Notes under the pieces: generated by a model
The model's database searches: none
Told to the model about the DNA's origin: nothing
The model's input: the letters and a program-made list of their open reading frames with translations, nothing else
IMG/VR virus record: IMGVR_UViG_3300039307_000397
Span: 1-48,201 of that record
Reading direction: 5' to 3' (one strand)
DNA from: a virus
DNA length: 48,201 bases
Shown here: piece after piece, positions 7,980 through 15,774 of the stretch
Position numbering within the stretch: the stretch's first letter is position 1
Layout of the letters: each line of letters starts with the position of its first letter
Translations under genes and position numbers: made by a program

Positions 7980-8177
7980 ATGAGAACAACAGTGGCACTT
8001 GACGACGATTTGTTGAAAACGGCCCAAGACTACAGCGGCGAGAAAGAACGGACGGCGCTGTTGCGCTTGGCGCTCAAGGCGTTGATTCACCTTGAAGCAT
8101 CGCGCAGGTTAGTTGCGCTCAAGGGCTCGATGCCCGAGCTGGAGAATATTCCTCGTACAAGGGTTGATGCCCTATGA
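7980..8177 (+). CDS. vapB: VapB-type antitoxin
   Basis: A 65-residue protein typical of VapB antitoxins. MRTTVALDDDLLKTAQDYSG at the start forms a ribbon-helix-helix DNA-binding module (strand TTVAL, then two helices), and the C-terminal part, with charged and hydrophobic residues ending in RTRVDAL, would wrap around the toxin. GGAG precedes the ATG at 7980; the frame continues upstream to 7926 across the operator, so the shorter start is chosen. The stop overlaps the toxin start by ATGA, the usual arrangement. A palindromic operator lies 24 bases upstream. Confidence 0.85.
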   Translation: MRTTVALDDDLLKTAQDYSGEKERTALLRLALKALIHLEASRRLVALKGSMPELENIPRTRVDAL

Positions 8178-8533
8178 TTTTGGCCGACACTTCAATTTGG
8201 ATTGATTATCTCCGGGGCCAAAACCGGGAGATGGAAAAATTGCTTGACGCTGGCCAGATCATAATGCACCCATTTGTTCTTGCGGAGATTTCTCTTGGAT
8301 CGTTGCGGAACCGGCGTAAAACGCTTGCAACGATGGGAAATCTTTTGCAAACAACCGTTGCGCAATTATCTGAAGTACGGCAAATGATTGAGGCAAACGC
8401 ACTTTATTCAAAAGGTATTGGCCTTATCGATGCACATTTGGTAGCCTCTTGCCTCTTGTCGACTGGAACACGTCTATGGACGCGCGATGTTCGGCTCGAA
8501 GCAGTTGCGCGTAGCTTGGGCATTTCTGCTTAA
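8174..8533 (+). CDS. vapC: VapC-type PIN-domain ribonuclease toxin
   Basis: A 119-residue PIN-domain protein. The acidic residues expected for Mg-dependent RNA cleavage are present: D5 in MILADTSIWIDYL, E38 in LAEISLGSL, D86 in GLIDAHLV and D105 in LWTRDVRLE. Length and motifs are standard for VapC, whose members cleave tRNA or rRNA and are held inactive by VapB. Start overlaps the antitoxin stop (ATGA). The pair is compact, self-contained and sits between late genes and a nuclease-like gene, so it is likely a moron that stabilises the element or blocks rival phages; that role is inference. Confidence 0.88.
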   Translation: MILADTSIWIDYLRGQNREMEKLLDAGQIIMHPFVLAEISLGSLRNRRKTLATMGNLLQTTVAQLSEVRQMIEANALYSKGIGLIDAHLVASCLLSTGTRLWTRDVRLEAVARSLGISA

Positions 8534-8558
8534 CAAGAACTTATTCTTGATCCCCTAC

Positions 8559-8590
8559 AAAAAAAGATGGCGAGCCGAAGCCCGCCATTC
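8559..8590 (-). terminator. intrinsic terminator of the late operon
   Basis: On the minus strand ATGGCGGGC, TTCG loop, GCTCGCCAT, then seven T bases. It follows the stop of the 894-residue gene at 8623 by about 33 bases and ends the leftward late transcript. On the plus strand it may also weakly stop vapBC transcripts. Confidence 0.85.
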
Positions 8591-8622
8591 TTTGCCACAC
8601 CATGTTTTGGCTTTGGATGCTT

Positions 8623-11307
8623 CTAGTATTCCGTTTCAGGCTCTTCTTCCGTCGACGTAGTGTCTGGCTCTTGCTGTTCCGGTGGAGTCGCAGGCGATTC
8701 TTCATCACTTGGCGTTTCTGTGTCGTCAGTCTTTGCGTCCTGTGCTTCCTGTTGCTGCTGTTGCCGTTGCGCAGCTTCTTTCCGCAACTGCATCAATGTT
8801 TTGGGTCCTGGAGCCGAAGCCACGCTCCCAGCCACAAAAGCGGTAAGGGCTTGTGCCACAGGCAAGTTTTTCTTTTTTGCTGCTTTCACCAAAGTATTCA
8901 AGTTCTGCGTAAAAACCGCTTTTTCTTCTGCGGGCAAGCGATTAAACATAGCAACGTCTTTTGGTGTAACCTTTGAAATCCAGTTCACCACCTCTGGACG
9001 TTCCAGCATACCTGCAAGAGCATGAGAACCGGCAAGAATCACTGGAGCCATCGCAACTTCAGTAAACGCGTATCCTGGATGGCCAAGCAGTGTAGAAAGC
9101 ACAGCCGCTGGAGCCGTGTAGTACAGCGCATTGATGGTGCGCCGCACGCCTTGCTGCCGCAGGCTTTCGGCAGACGCAGTAACACCAGATTTTCTGCTCT
9201 CAGCAAGATCTTCAGGGCTGATCGTTTTGCGCTCAGGCTGGATTTCTTCTGGCCGAGGCGGCAACGGAACGCGTTCTGGCTGTTCAATTTTCTCCGCAGC
9301 CGGCGCAGGAGGTTCTGGTTCAGATTGCAAACGATAGCCGGGACGCAAGTCATCTGGCGTAGGCGGTTCCGGCTCTGGCTTCAGTCGATACCCCTCACGC
9401 AAGTCATCTGGCGATGGCGGCGGCGGAATTTGCTTTCTTGCTTTGCGGAGCTGGTCCTCCGTCTGCATTTTTTTCAGTTGTTCACGACGCGCCTGCACCT
9501 TTTCGTAGTCTTTGACCAACGAAGGATCGTACACCTGCGCCGCATTCAATCGCTCCCGGTCATTTTCTTCGTCGAACTGCTCAGGGTTGGCCTCCCGCTT
9601 GCGAATCTCGTCTTGCGTCTTTGGAACATGCCGTTCCCGTCCAAATGCTTTTTGGTACTTCTGTGTCTCTTCTCGAGCAGCTTTTAAATCATCGAGCGCC
9701 CCTGCGTTCATGGACGCTCTCGTTTCGGCCTGATCGAGCGTTTTAAGAAGCTGCTTCATTTCGCCGAGCAAAGGGCCTTCGTACTTTCCGCTGTAAACGT
9801 TCCGGCCAACAATTGATCTTGCACGATGGAGCTGCTCAGCAGGAATTGCCTTTCCCGGTTCAGGGTTGAAGTCAATCGGCTCTGGTTCAAAACCGTTGGT
9901 TGAAGCAATCTTGTCGACTTCCGCTTTTTTCTCGGGAGAAAGATCCCAATAATTCTCCTTGTACCCCTGCGATTTCATAATCGCTGCACGATCTTTTGCA
10001 TACATGGACTCGGGGGGAGCGTCCTCTGGATCGGGGGTAAGCTGGTTGATCACTCTCGCCACTTCGGGAGAGAGTTTGGTGATCTTCTTCAACGGCTCAG
10101 AAATTTCCCCGCCATCGATCGTGACTCCGGCCATCTTGTCATGCCAGGGCTTCCATGCCTTATCGGTGGCCGCTTTAGCTTTTGCTTTGACGGCATCCTC
10201 TTTGGCATAGTAGTTCGTCGTGTCCTGCTGAAGTCCCGCTTCTTCCGCACGCCGCAGCTCAAGCGCATGATCGGTAGCAGCGTTTTCCTGCGCAATCTGA
10301 TCAGCAGTTTCTTTGTGCTTTGCCATAATTCGTGCATTGTCTTTGCGAACACGTTCAATATCAGCAGCGTGCCGAGCACGCACTCGCGCATTATCCTCTT
10401 TCACTTTAGCCACGTCAGCGGCATGTTTGCTTCGCGCAAGCTCGTCTGCCGTTTTTACCTTTTCCGCATGCGTCTGCTCTCTCCCGGATGTTTCATGCAA
10501 GGCTTCTTGCGTTTTTTCCATATGCGCACGAGCTGCTTCCGCATTTTTCTCTGCTGTTTTTACTGCAGCATCTGCATTAGCTTTCACAGTGCTTTCCGCG
10601 AGATTTCTCAAGCCACGCGGACCTGTGCCGGTAAGAGCTTCGGCTGTACTACGAGCCGCAGCGCCTCCTGCACGGGCAATGCCTTTTGCTGCGTGCGGAG
10701 CAGCATACAGACCGACATTGCCAGCAGCAGTTCCGGCAGCACCGGCAATGTCCCCTTGACCAATCTGCGTGCCCAACTGCTCGCCCACCTGCGCAGCCCA
10801 CGGCCCAACGCCAGGCAATGCAGTAGCCAGTGCATGCGCCGCCGCTTTTTGGGCATGCTCACGCGCAACGTATTTATTCGGTGCAGTACGAGCTTGTTGA
10901 AATTCGCTGGCTGTTTGCTGCGCCTGCTGTTTTGCTGGATCAATCAAAAAACGTTTCGCAATCAGGCCAGCTCTGCCTGTTTTTTGTACTGTTTTTGCCT
11001 CTTCGGGATTTTGCGCTCCTTCTGCGACCCCGTGGTAAAGCCCAGATACCGCGCCGCCAATCGCTTCTCCAGCACTCGACAAAAATCTAGATGCAGCACC
11101 GCCTACAGGTTTTGCAGCTTCTTCTGGCGCATACATCGGCCGTCCTGCGGCATTGCGACCAACAACACGCGCGCCTTTTGGCACAGTAGAATCAGGCGCG
11201 GCTGTCTGCGAGGCATCCAGCGTATATCCCTTTGGCAATTTCGGCTGTTTTGCCGAATTTTCAGCTTTTTCTGGCTTGTCGATCGTGTACCCAGCAGGAA
11301 GCGGCAT
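8623..11307 (-). CDS. large helical internal virion (ejection-type) protein, candidate
   Basis: An 894-residue protein, last gene of the leftward late operon. The first 60 residues are low complexity with two GYT[IL]D boxes; residues about 65-210 have Gly/Ala-rich hydrophobic helices; about 235-370 is a long coiled coil rich in Ala, Glu, Lys and Arg. Near residues 640-685 two tandem 19-residue proline repeats carry PDDLR-x-GYRL; hydrophobic helices follow near 745-790, and the tail is Gln- and Glu-rich. Long helical proteins at this place, beside tail genes, are often the DNA-ejection or core proteins of short-tailed phages. No lytic transglycosylase motif is seen. Its ATG shares one base with the upstream stop. 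Confidence 0.6.
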   Translation of the reverse strand: MPLPAGYTIDKPEKAENSAKQPKLPKGYTLDASQTAAPDSTVPKGARVVGRNAAGRPMYAPEEAAKPVGGAASRFLSSAGEAIGGAVSGLYHGVAEGAQNPEEAKTVQKTGRAGLIAKRFLIDPAKQQAQQTASEFQQARTAPNKYVAREHAQKAAAHALATALPGVGPWAAQVGEQLGTQIGQGDIAGAAGTAAGNVGLYAAPHAAKGIARAGGAAARSTAEALTGTGPRGLRNLAESTVKANADAAVKTAEKNAEAARAHMEKTQEALHETSGREQTHAEKVKTADELARSKHAADVAKVKEDNARVRARHAADIERVRKDNARIMAKHKETADQIAQENAATDHALELRRAEEAGLQQDTTNYYAKEDAVKAKAKAATDKAWKPWHDKMAGVTIDGGEISEPLKKITKLSPEVARVINQLTPDPEDAPPESMYAKDRAAIMKSQGYKENYWDLSPEKKAEVDKIASTNGFEPEPIDFNPEPGKAIPAEQLHRARSIVGRNVYSGKYEGPLLGEMKQLLKTLDQAETRASMNAGALDDLKAAREETQKYQKAFGRERHVPKTQDEIRKREANPEQFDEENDRERLNAAQVYDPSLVKDYEKVQARREQLKKMQTEDQLRKARKQIPPPPSPDDLREGYRLKPEPEPPTPDDLRPGYRLQSEPEPPAPAAEKIEQPERVPLPPRPEEIQPERKTISPEDLAESRKSGVTASAESLRQQGVRRTINALYYTAPAAVLSTLLGHPGYAFTEVAMAPVILAGSHALAGMLERPEVVNWISKVTPKDVAMFNRLPAEEKAVFTQNLNTLVKAAKKKNLPVAQALTAFVAGSVASAPGPKTLMQLRKEAAQRQQQQQEAQDAKTDDTETPSDEESPATPPEQQEPDTTSTEEEPETEY

Positions 11308-12881
11308 TATCGCACCACCCTTCCTGTCTTCACGTCAAACCAAGTATTTCCACCGTCGTTGGAACCGATCTTGTGACCGTTCGGACCCGTTGCAGTTTGC
11401 TTGTAGGTTCGGGCCGCGCCCCCTGCCGGTGCCGGCGCGCCACCGCCTGCTGGCAAACCCATTCTAGCCATTCTAGCCATTGCAAAAAGATTTCTTTTGC
11501 GAGCTGCCATCGTCATATCTGCGTAGTGAAGTGCGCTTTTCAAAGCCTGTGGGGAGTTTGCTTTGTTGATACTCTCACTAATCGCAGCGATTTCTTTTTG
11601 GGTTGCACCAACGCCGGTAAAAGCTCTGGCCATTTCACCTTCGAGCGATGTCTTGACAGTTTCAAAGTCTGTAGGCGCGGTTTTTCCCGTCGCTTGAGCC
11701 CACGCCAAGCTTGCACGATTAAGCAAAGGAATACTTCCTGTGCCAAGGGCATCAACCAAACTTCTAGCCAATTTCAAGTGATCCTCGGCTGTTCCCAACG
11801 CAGCGAGGTTTGTTCCAAGCCCCTTTGGAACCAATCCCTTGCGTATATTAAGATTGACTTGATAGTCTGTGCTTGCCGGAGTGGCATATTTATTCCGCTC
11901 GGCCTTTCCTGCAGGTACAATCATGGTTTGGTTTGGATTGTCAGGATTCACAACAACCATCGGTCGTGCCTGCGCAGCCGCTGTCATGCGAGCGACACCA
12001 GGGACAACGCTCGTCTGCCGAACGTATTCTGGATAGCTTTTGAGTGCAGCCTGTTCCTCTGGAGTTAATTCTTGCCCTTGATTTTTTTTGACCAGGGCAC
12101 GCATAAACTCCGGACCGGGTGAGGGCGGCCGCTGTTCTGGCGGGGTGTATCCCTCTGGCATCGGTTCAGCCATAATTGCGCCTGTCAGTGAATCTTGCAT
12201 CGACTGGTAATATCTGCCATCGGCTCCCTTGTACGGCTTTGTTCCCGTAAGAGGCTTGAGCGTAGACTTTTTGTCTGTCGTGCCCAAAGCCGCATCCAGA
12301 TAGGTATTCGTCAGATGTTTGAGTTCTTCTGGCGTAGCGTCTGGATGGAATTTTTTGATGGCATCCACACCGCCCTGTACAGTCTCCATCATGCCAGCCG
12401 TACCGGCTTTTGCTTTCTGGACTTCTTGCTGTTCCAGCGTCAACGGTGAACCTGCAGCCATCATTCTGGCTTCCGCCTGTGCGCGTAGCTGCGCAGCATT
12501 GCGCGGCGGCCGGATAGTCGTTGTCGCCTGGCCTCTGGTCTGCAATGTCGGTTGGTACCCAGCGGGTGCTGGAATCCGATCATCTTTTTCTTTTGTCAAA
12601 TGCAACAAGTGCCCAAACTTTTGCATGGCACCAGGCTGCTTGGCAAACATACTGTTCCGGGCTTCAAGAGCTTGCGAAAGGTTCTGTTGTACCTCGGCCC
12701 GCTCTTTGCTTCCTTCTGGAAAATTCGCAAGCTTCTGTTGCAAATTGCCAATGTTTGTCTGAAGCTCGTTGAAATTGGTGCTAAATTCCTTATCCGAAAA
12801 GTCTTCCTTTCGCTGCTGCCGATGAGCAGCAAGCTGACTTCCCAAATTCCATCCAGCATTCCATGCATCGCTGCTTGCCAT
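11307..12881 (-). CDS. internal virion protein candidate
   Basis: A 524-residue protein upstream of and overlapping the 894-residue gene by one base. The N-terminal 90 residues are a helical segment rich in Gln, Asn and Glu; the middle is Pro- and Lys-rich and disordered. A compact C-terminal helical domain (about residues 365-470) carries LGTAEDHLKLARSLVDALG and PTDFETVKTSLEGEMARAF. This C-terminal pattern recurs in structural proteins of short-tailed phages beside ejection proteins, which is the basis for the call. AAGGGG precedes the ATG. A Gly/Ala/Pro-rich stretch near 470-490 links to a last small segment ending TWFDVKTGRVVR. Confidence 0.55.
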   Translation of the reverse strand: MASSDAWNAGWNLGSQLAAHRQQRKEDFSDKEFSTNFNELQTNIGNLQQKLANFPEGSKERAEVQQNLSQALEARNSMFAKQPGAMQKFGHLLHLTKEKDDRIPAPAGYQPTLQTRGQATTTIRPPRNAAQLRAQAEARMMAAGSPLTLEQQEVQKAKAGTAGMMETVQGGVDAIKKFHPDATPEELKHLTNTYLDAALGTTDKKSTLKPLTGTKPYKGADGRYYQSMQDSLTGAIMAEPMPEGYTPPEQRPPSPGPEFMRALVKKNQGQELTPEEQAALKSYPEYVRQTSVVPGVARMTAAAQARPMVVVNPDNPNQTMIVPAGKAERNKYATPASTDYQVNLNIRKGLVPKGLGTNLAALGTAEDHLKLARSLVDALGTGSIPLLNRASLAWAQATGKTAPTDFETVKTSLEGEMARAFTGVGATQKEIAAISESINKANSPQALKSALHYADMTMAARKRNLFAMARMARMGLPAGGGAPAPAGGAARTYKQTATGPNGHKIGSNDGGNTWFDVKTGRVVR

Positions 12882-12891
12882 GCTTTGCCCC

Positions 12892-13482
12892 TTACTGAGA
12901 GTTCTGCGTCCAGTAGCTATTTAATCCGCTCATAGCGCCCTTAGCCGCTCCAGTACCAGAAAGCGCACCACCAGCAGCGCCCAAGCCAAACGATTCGGCG
13001 GCAGAAACGCCGCTCGTAATGCCTTTTCCAAGAATGCTGTTTGCCCAGTTCTGCATTCGCTCCTGTGACAGCCCTGCTTCCTGTGAAGTGGCACTCATTC
13101 CCTGCCCTAAAAGGCTACTTCCAGAACTGGCCAACCCACTAGCCGAGGTGCCAAGCAGCGAAGAAATCATGTTGTTGATGGATGCCCGCGATGTGTCATC
13201 AGCCATTTGCATAGAAGCATTGGTGCCGCCTCCGCGGTTGCCAAACTGCGATGCACTCATTTTGGCTTGCTGCCCTTGGCCTTTAATGCTGCTGATCTCC
13301 GGCCCCAAAACCTTTCCGATTTTGGATTGACTTCCAGAGAGGATCGAGGACATGAAGTCTGACGCTTGGGACAAGTTCTTCTCGCCCAGCCCAGTGGCAA
13401 AGCTGCCGATCTGGCCAAACTGGCTAATGTCCTTTGACAGCGTCGGATTTGAACCACCGAAAAGGCTTCCCCAGAATCCCAT
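12892..13482 (-). CDS. Gly/Ser-rich virion protein, candidate internal or tail protein
   Basis: A 196-residue protein starting MGFWGSLFGGSNP, with a Ser/Gly-rich, partly amphipathic composition and hydrophobic Gly/Ala segments at the end. Such small glycine-rich proteins commonly stand beside ejection proteins in short-tailed phages, but there is no decisive motif. The ATG at 13482 follows GGGAGG; a longer frame to 13518 enters the RNA element. It is the first gene after RNA element 1: the 7-base word around its start (GGGCATG) is the exact complement of the element's CATGCCC box, so its translation may be controlled by that leader. Confidence 0.6.
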   Translation of the reverse strand: MGFWGSLFGGSNPTLSKDISQFGQIGSFATGLGEKNLSQASDFMSSILSGSQSKIGKVLGPEISSIKGQGQQAKMSASQFGNRGGGTNASMQMADDTSRASINNMISSLLGTSASGLASSGSSLLGQGMSATSQEAGLSQERMQNWANSILGKGITSGVSAAESFGLGAAGGALSGTGAAKGAMSGLNSYWTQNSQ

Positions 13483-13501
13483 GCCCACCTCCCAAGCAGA
13501 A

Positions 13502-13569
13502 AAATGGCCCAAGGCCATTTCTGGTCTTGAGCCATTGCTTGTTCCGCAAGTGCGGGGGCATGTCGCTCA
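13502..13569 (-). ncRNA. repeated leader RNA element, copy 1
   Basis: Order on the minus strand: GAGCGACATGCC box (5'), hairpin CCGC/GCGG with its own sequence, conserved GAACAAGCAATGGCTCAAGA block, then the terminator-like hairpin AAATGGCC/GGCCATTT with five T bases. TTGAGC at the 5' end can pair with GCTCAA of the terminator arm (6 bases), giving an alternative fold. The block reads as a short peptide beginning MAQDQKWPWAI, with GCGG before it as a possible ribosome site. The gene at 13482 starts about 20 bases further on. Confidence 0.75.
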
Positions 13570-13582
13570 ACTTCTGCTCTTC

Positions 13583-13611
13583 ATTTTGAACGCATTATTG
13601 CTTGGTGACAA
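13583..13611 (-). promoter_or_regulatory. sigma70-like promoter for RNA element 1
   Basis: Minus strand TTGTCA, 17-base spacer, CAAAAT. The element's 5' box starts 14 bases beyond the -10. The -10 matches four of six consensus bases. It lies in the gap after the 319-residue gene, so the element and the downstream genes may have their own transcript start. Confidence 0.5.
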
Positions 13612-13641
13612 TCCTTTTTTTGATGCGCGATAGTGAGGGTA

Positions 13642-14601
13642 TTATTCGTAAACCACAGTGGCATCCCATGTTCCGGTGGAAACAATCGTCAATCCATTCA
13701 CAAAAGCCGTGTCATATTCAAGCGTGACCGGATTGGCCTGAGCCGGGGTATTGATTTCGGCAATCACTGTTCCTGATCCTGCCGTGTTGTCATACATCGT
13801 AATCAAAGTTCCGCCTGGGTTATTCAGAGTAATTCTGTGCAGAGTTCCTGCCCCGTATTTAATAACAGTTGTTGCTGCTGTTGTGACGTGCGCAGAAGTC
13901 GGCTGTGTTTCAAACTTTCCCGCACGAAAAATCGAAGACGCCCAAGAAGAAATAGCGCAATTTGTTGTTAAACCGCTTGAATTAACAGTATCCATCCAGA
14001 CATACATGTTATAGATGTTTGTCCATGGAGTTGTATTAAACGTAAGAGTATGTGCAACAACGCCATTTATTTCAAAATTTACAAGACTAGGCCGCATCTG
14101 AATGCGCCATATATTAGCATTGGTAAGCGTTGGTACAGTTTGGACGCCGTTCCATGACGTACTTACAACTGCCGTTTCTACTCCGCCCTTCATTGTGGCC
14201 ACATATAACGATGTACCGTCTAGCTTAAAATAGGCACCGTCTGTTCCCGCATTCATTCCTCCCCATCGCCGTACGTTGTTTACCACGCCTGTGTCGCTTA
14301 AATAAATTTGCGATCCATAGAGATTAAGCGTTTGGCCAATGTATCGTGCAATCGCTTTGCTAGAAGAAATGGCAGAGCTATTCGCCGTAATTCCTGTTGC
14401 CGCAGTTTGTATGCCATTGCTCTGCGTTACTGTTCCGCTACCAACGACTGTTGACGTCCAAAAATTGCTGTCAACGGTAGATCCGGGGAAAATTCCTCCT
14501 GCTAACCGAATGGGTTCTACGGTGCGCATCTCTTGATTTGGAGTTGCCGCCACAAGATTGCCGTAAATATCGATGACTTCTGTTTGCTTCCAGTAGCTCA
14601 T
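13642..14601 (-). CDS. tail fibre or appendage protein, candidate
   Basis: A 319-residue protein rich in Thr, Ser, Asn and Gly with alternating hydrophobic patterns typical of beta-structured phage fibres. The middle part (about residues 95-215), with YFKLDGTSLYVATMKGG and FEINGVVAHTL, resembles a concanavalin/lectin-like jelly roll as seen in carbohydrate-binding tail proteins; the last 90 residues form another beta-rich domain. GGAGGGTGT precedes the ATG. It follows another fibre-like gene by 12 bases and precedes RNA element 1. A glycan-binding role fits but is not proven. Confidence 0.6.
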   Translation of the reverse strand: MSYWKQTEVIDIYGNLVAATPNQEMRTVEPIRLAGGIFPGSTVDSNFWTSTVVGSGTVTQSNGIQTAATGITANSSAISSSKAIARYIGQTLNLYGSQIYLSDTGVVNNVRRWGGMNAGTDGAYFKLDGTSLYVATMKGGVETAVVSTSWNGVQTVPTLTNANIWRIQMRPSLVNFEINGVVAHTLTFNTTPWTNIYNMYVWMDTVNSSGLTTNCAISSWASSIFRAGKFETQPTSAHVTTAATTVIKYGAGTLHRITLNNPGGTLITMYDNTAGSGTVIAEINTPAQANPVTLEYDTAFVNGLTIVSTGTWDATVVYE

Positions 14602-14613
14602 ACACCCTCCGCA

Positions 14614-15660
14614 CTACAGAATAATCCAGTTTGTGCCATTGCTCATCACTACCAAATTTTCCCATTGGATAATCGGTTGTGTCGAATTACCGTCAATTGT
14701 TTGGCTCGACGTCGTCGCCACGGTAATAGTTCCAGTTCCAGAGTTTTTAATGGAATAAATTTGCCCAGTTACGCCTACGGCGGTTGGCAGCGTAATTGTA
14801 AAAGAATTAGCAGTACATTCAACCTGATAATCTGTTGCCGTCATCGTGTAGTTCGCAGTTTTTGCCGTATAAGGATACAGCGGAATTTGCGAAAACGACG
14901 CAACTCCAGAGATGTCTGTGAACGCAGGCTGCGATAGTTGCGGCACACCAGACAAATTAATTGAGTTAATCCACTCGTGGGCAATAGGCGCAACAGCTTC
15001 GATAATTCCTAGCGTGGTATACGTAGCAGTCGGCACCGAAATCACGCCCGATGATATTTTGATTGTTGTGCCATCTGGTTTAACTAGGCCAAATTGAGTC
15101 AGCGTCGCAATCGGAACCAGATCCGCCCAAAAATTTGTTCCATCGTAAACAACTGTAGCAGCACAATTTTGAGCGACGGGCATAGACGCAGCAGTAAGAT
15201 TTTCCCGGTAAGAAATCGTTCCGTCGATTGGAGTCAGTGTTGCTGTTCCAGCCCCAAAGTTGAGAAAACTTACATACCAAGGAAGAGTAATTGCCGGCGA
15301 AGATGAAGCAACGCTTAGCGTAATGGCAATCGGAGAAGCATCATCTAGGATGATGAACTTTGCATAATCCGATTGCAACGTCGTATAGGCCGTCACCCCT
15401 GTTTGATCATTTACATAACCGATCGTTGTCGTTGCAGTGTTGGTAACAACTGTTTGCGTCCCTGTGGACGTACTGGTCGACGTACTCGAAGTTGTTGTCG
15501 TCGTTGTTGCAGACGTCAACTGGCTTTTCAAAGACGCAACAGCTTGGTTCAAGTCAAGAATTCCCTGGTAGGCATTGCGATGCGCAGCCTTTGCGCCATC
15601 GCTTTCATTGGCAATCTCCGTTTCAAACGGATAACGAAATGACTCCAGATTGACTGTCAT
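14614..15660 (-). CDS. tail fibre protein, candidate
   Basis: A 348-residue beta-rich protein. Residues 1-48 are a short helical start; residues about 50-70 are almost pure Thr/Ser, a flexible linker typical of fibres. A middle segment has FGLVKPDGTTIKISSGVISV, a shaft-like repeat common in tail fibres, and the C-terminal domain, with YTMTATDYQVECTANSFTI then TLPTAVGVTGQ, resembles the knob domain of many phage fibres. The ATG overlaps the stop of a small zinc-ribbon gene (ATGA). It is the upstream partner of the 319-residue appendage gene. Confidence 0.68.
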   Translation of the reverse strand: MTVNLESFRYPFETEIANESDGAKAAHRNAYQGILDLNQAVASLKSQLTSATTTTTTSSTSTSTSTGTQTVVTNTATTTIGYVNDQTGVTAYTTLQSDYAKFIILDDASPIAITLSVASSSPAITLPWYVSFLNFGAGTATLTPIDGTISYRENLTAASMPVAQNCAATVVYDGTNFWADLVPIATLTQFGLVKPDGTTIKISSGVISVPTATYTTLGIIEAVAPIAHEWINSINLSGVPQLSQPAFTDISGVASFSQIPLYPYTAKTANYTMTATDYQVECTANSFTITLPTAVGVTGQIYSIKNSGTGTITVATTSSQTIDGNSTQPIIQWENLVVMSNGTNWIIL

Positions 15661-15773
15661 TTTTGCTTAGCCTTCCAGATCGTGCATGCAGGGCACAAAC
15701 CGCTGGGCGGTGGAACGAGTTGAATTGCCCCACAGCGTTTGCATCGTCGCTCAGAAACCGTAATTTTTCCCAC
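15657..15773 (-). CDS. tiny zinc-ribbon protein
   Basis: A 38-residue protein with CKRC and CPAC pairs spaced 14 residues apart, a minimal zinc ribbon. A GTG start at 15773 is inferred: it follows GGAGG by 7 bases and stands one base after the stop of the 1263-residue tail gene, and the stop overlaps the fibre start by ATGA. Such tiny metal-binding proteins are common between phage structural genes; function unknown. The longer frame upstream lies inside the big tail gene and is not used. Confidence 0.6.
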   Translation of the reverse strand: MGKITVSERRCKRCGAIQLVPPPSGLCPACTIWKAKQK

Positions 15774-15774
15774 T

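Noticed and set aside
10141-11376. A 411-residue plus-strand frame opposite the internal virion proteins.
   Set aside because: Cys- and Arg-rich composition without family likeness, lies wholly antisense to two well-supported genes and lacks a ribosome site; a shadow frame.
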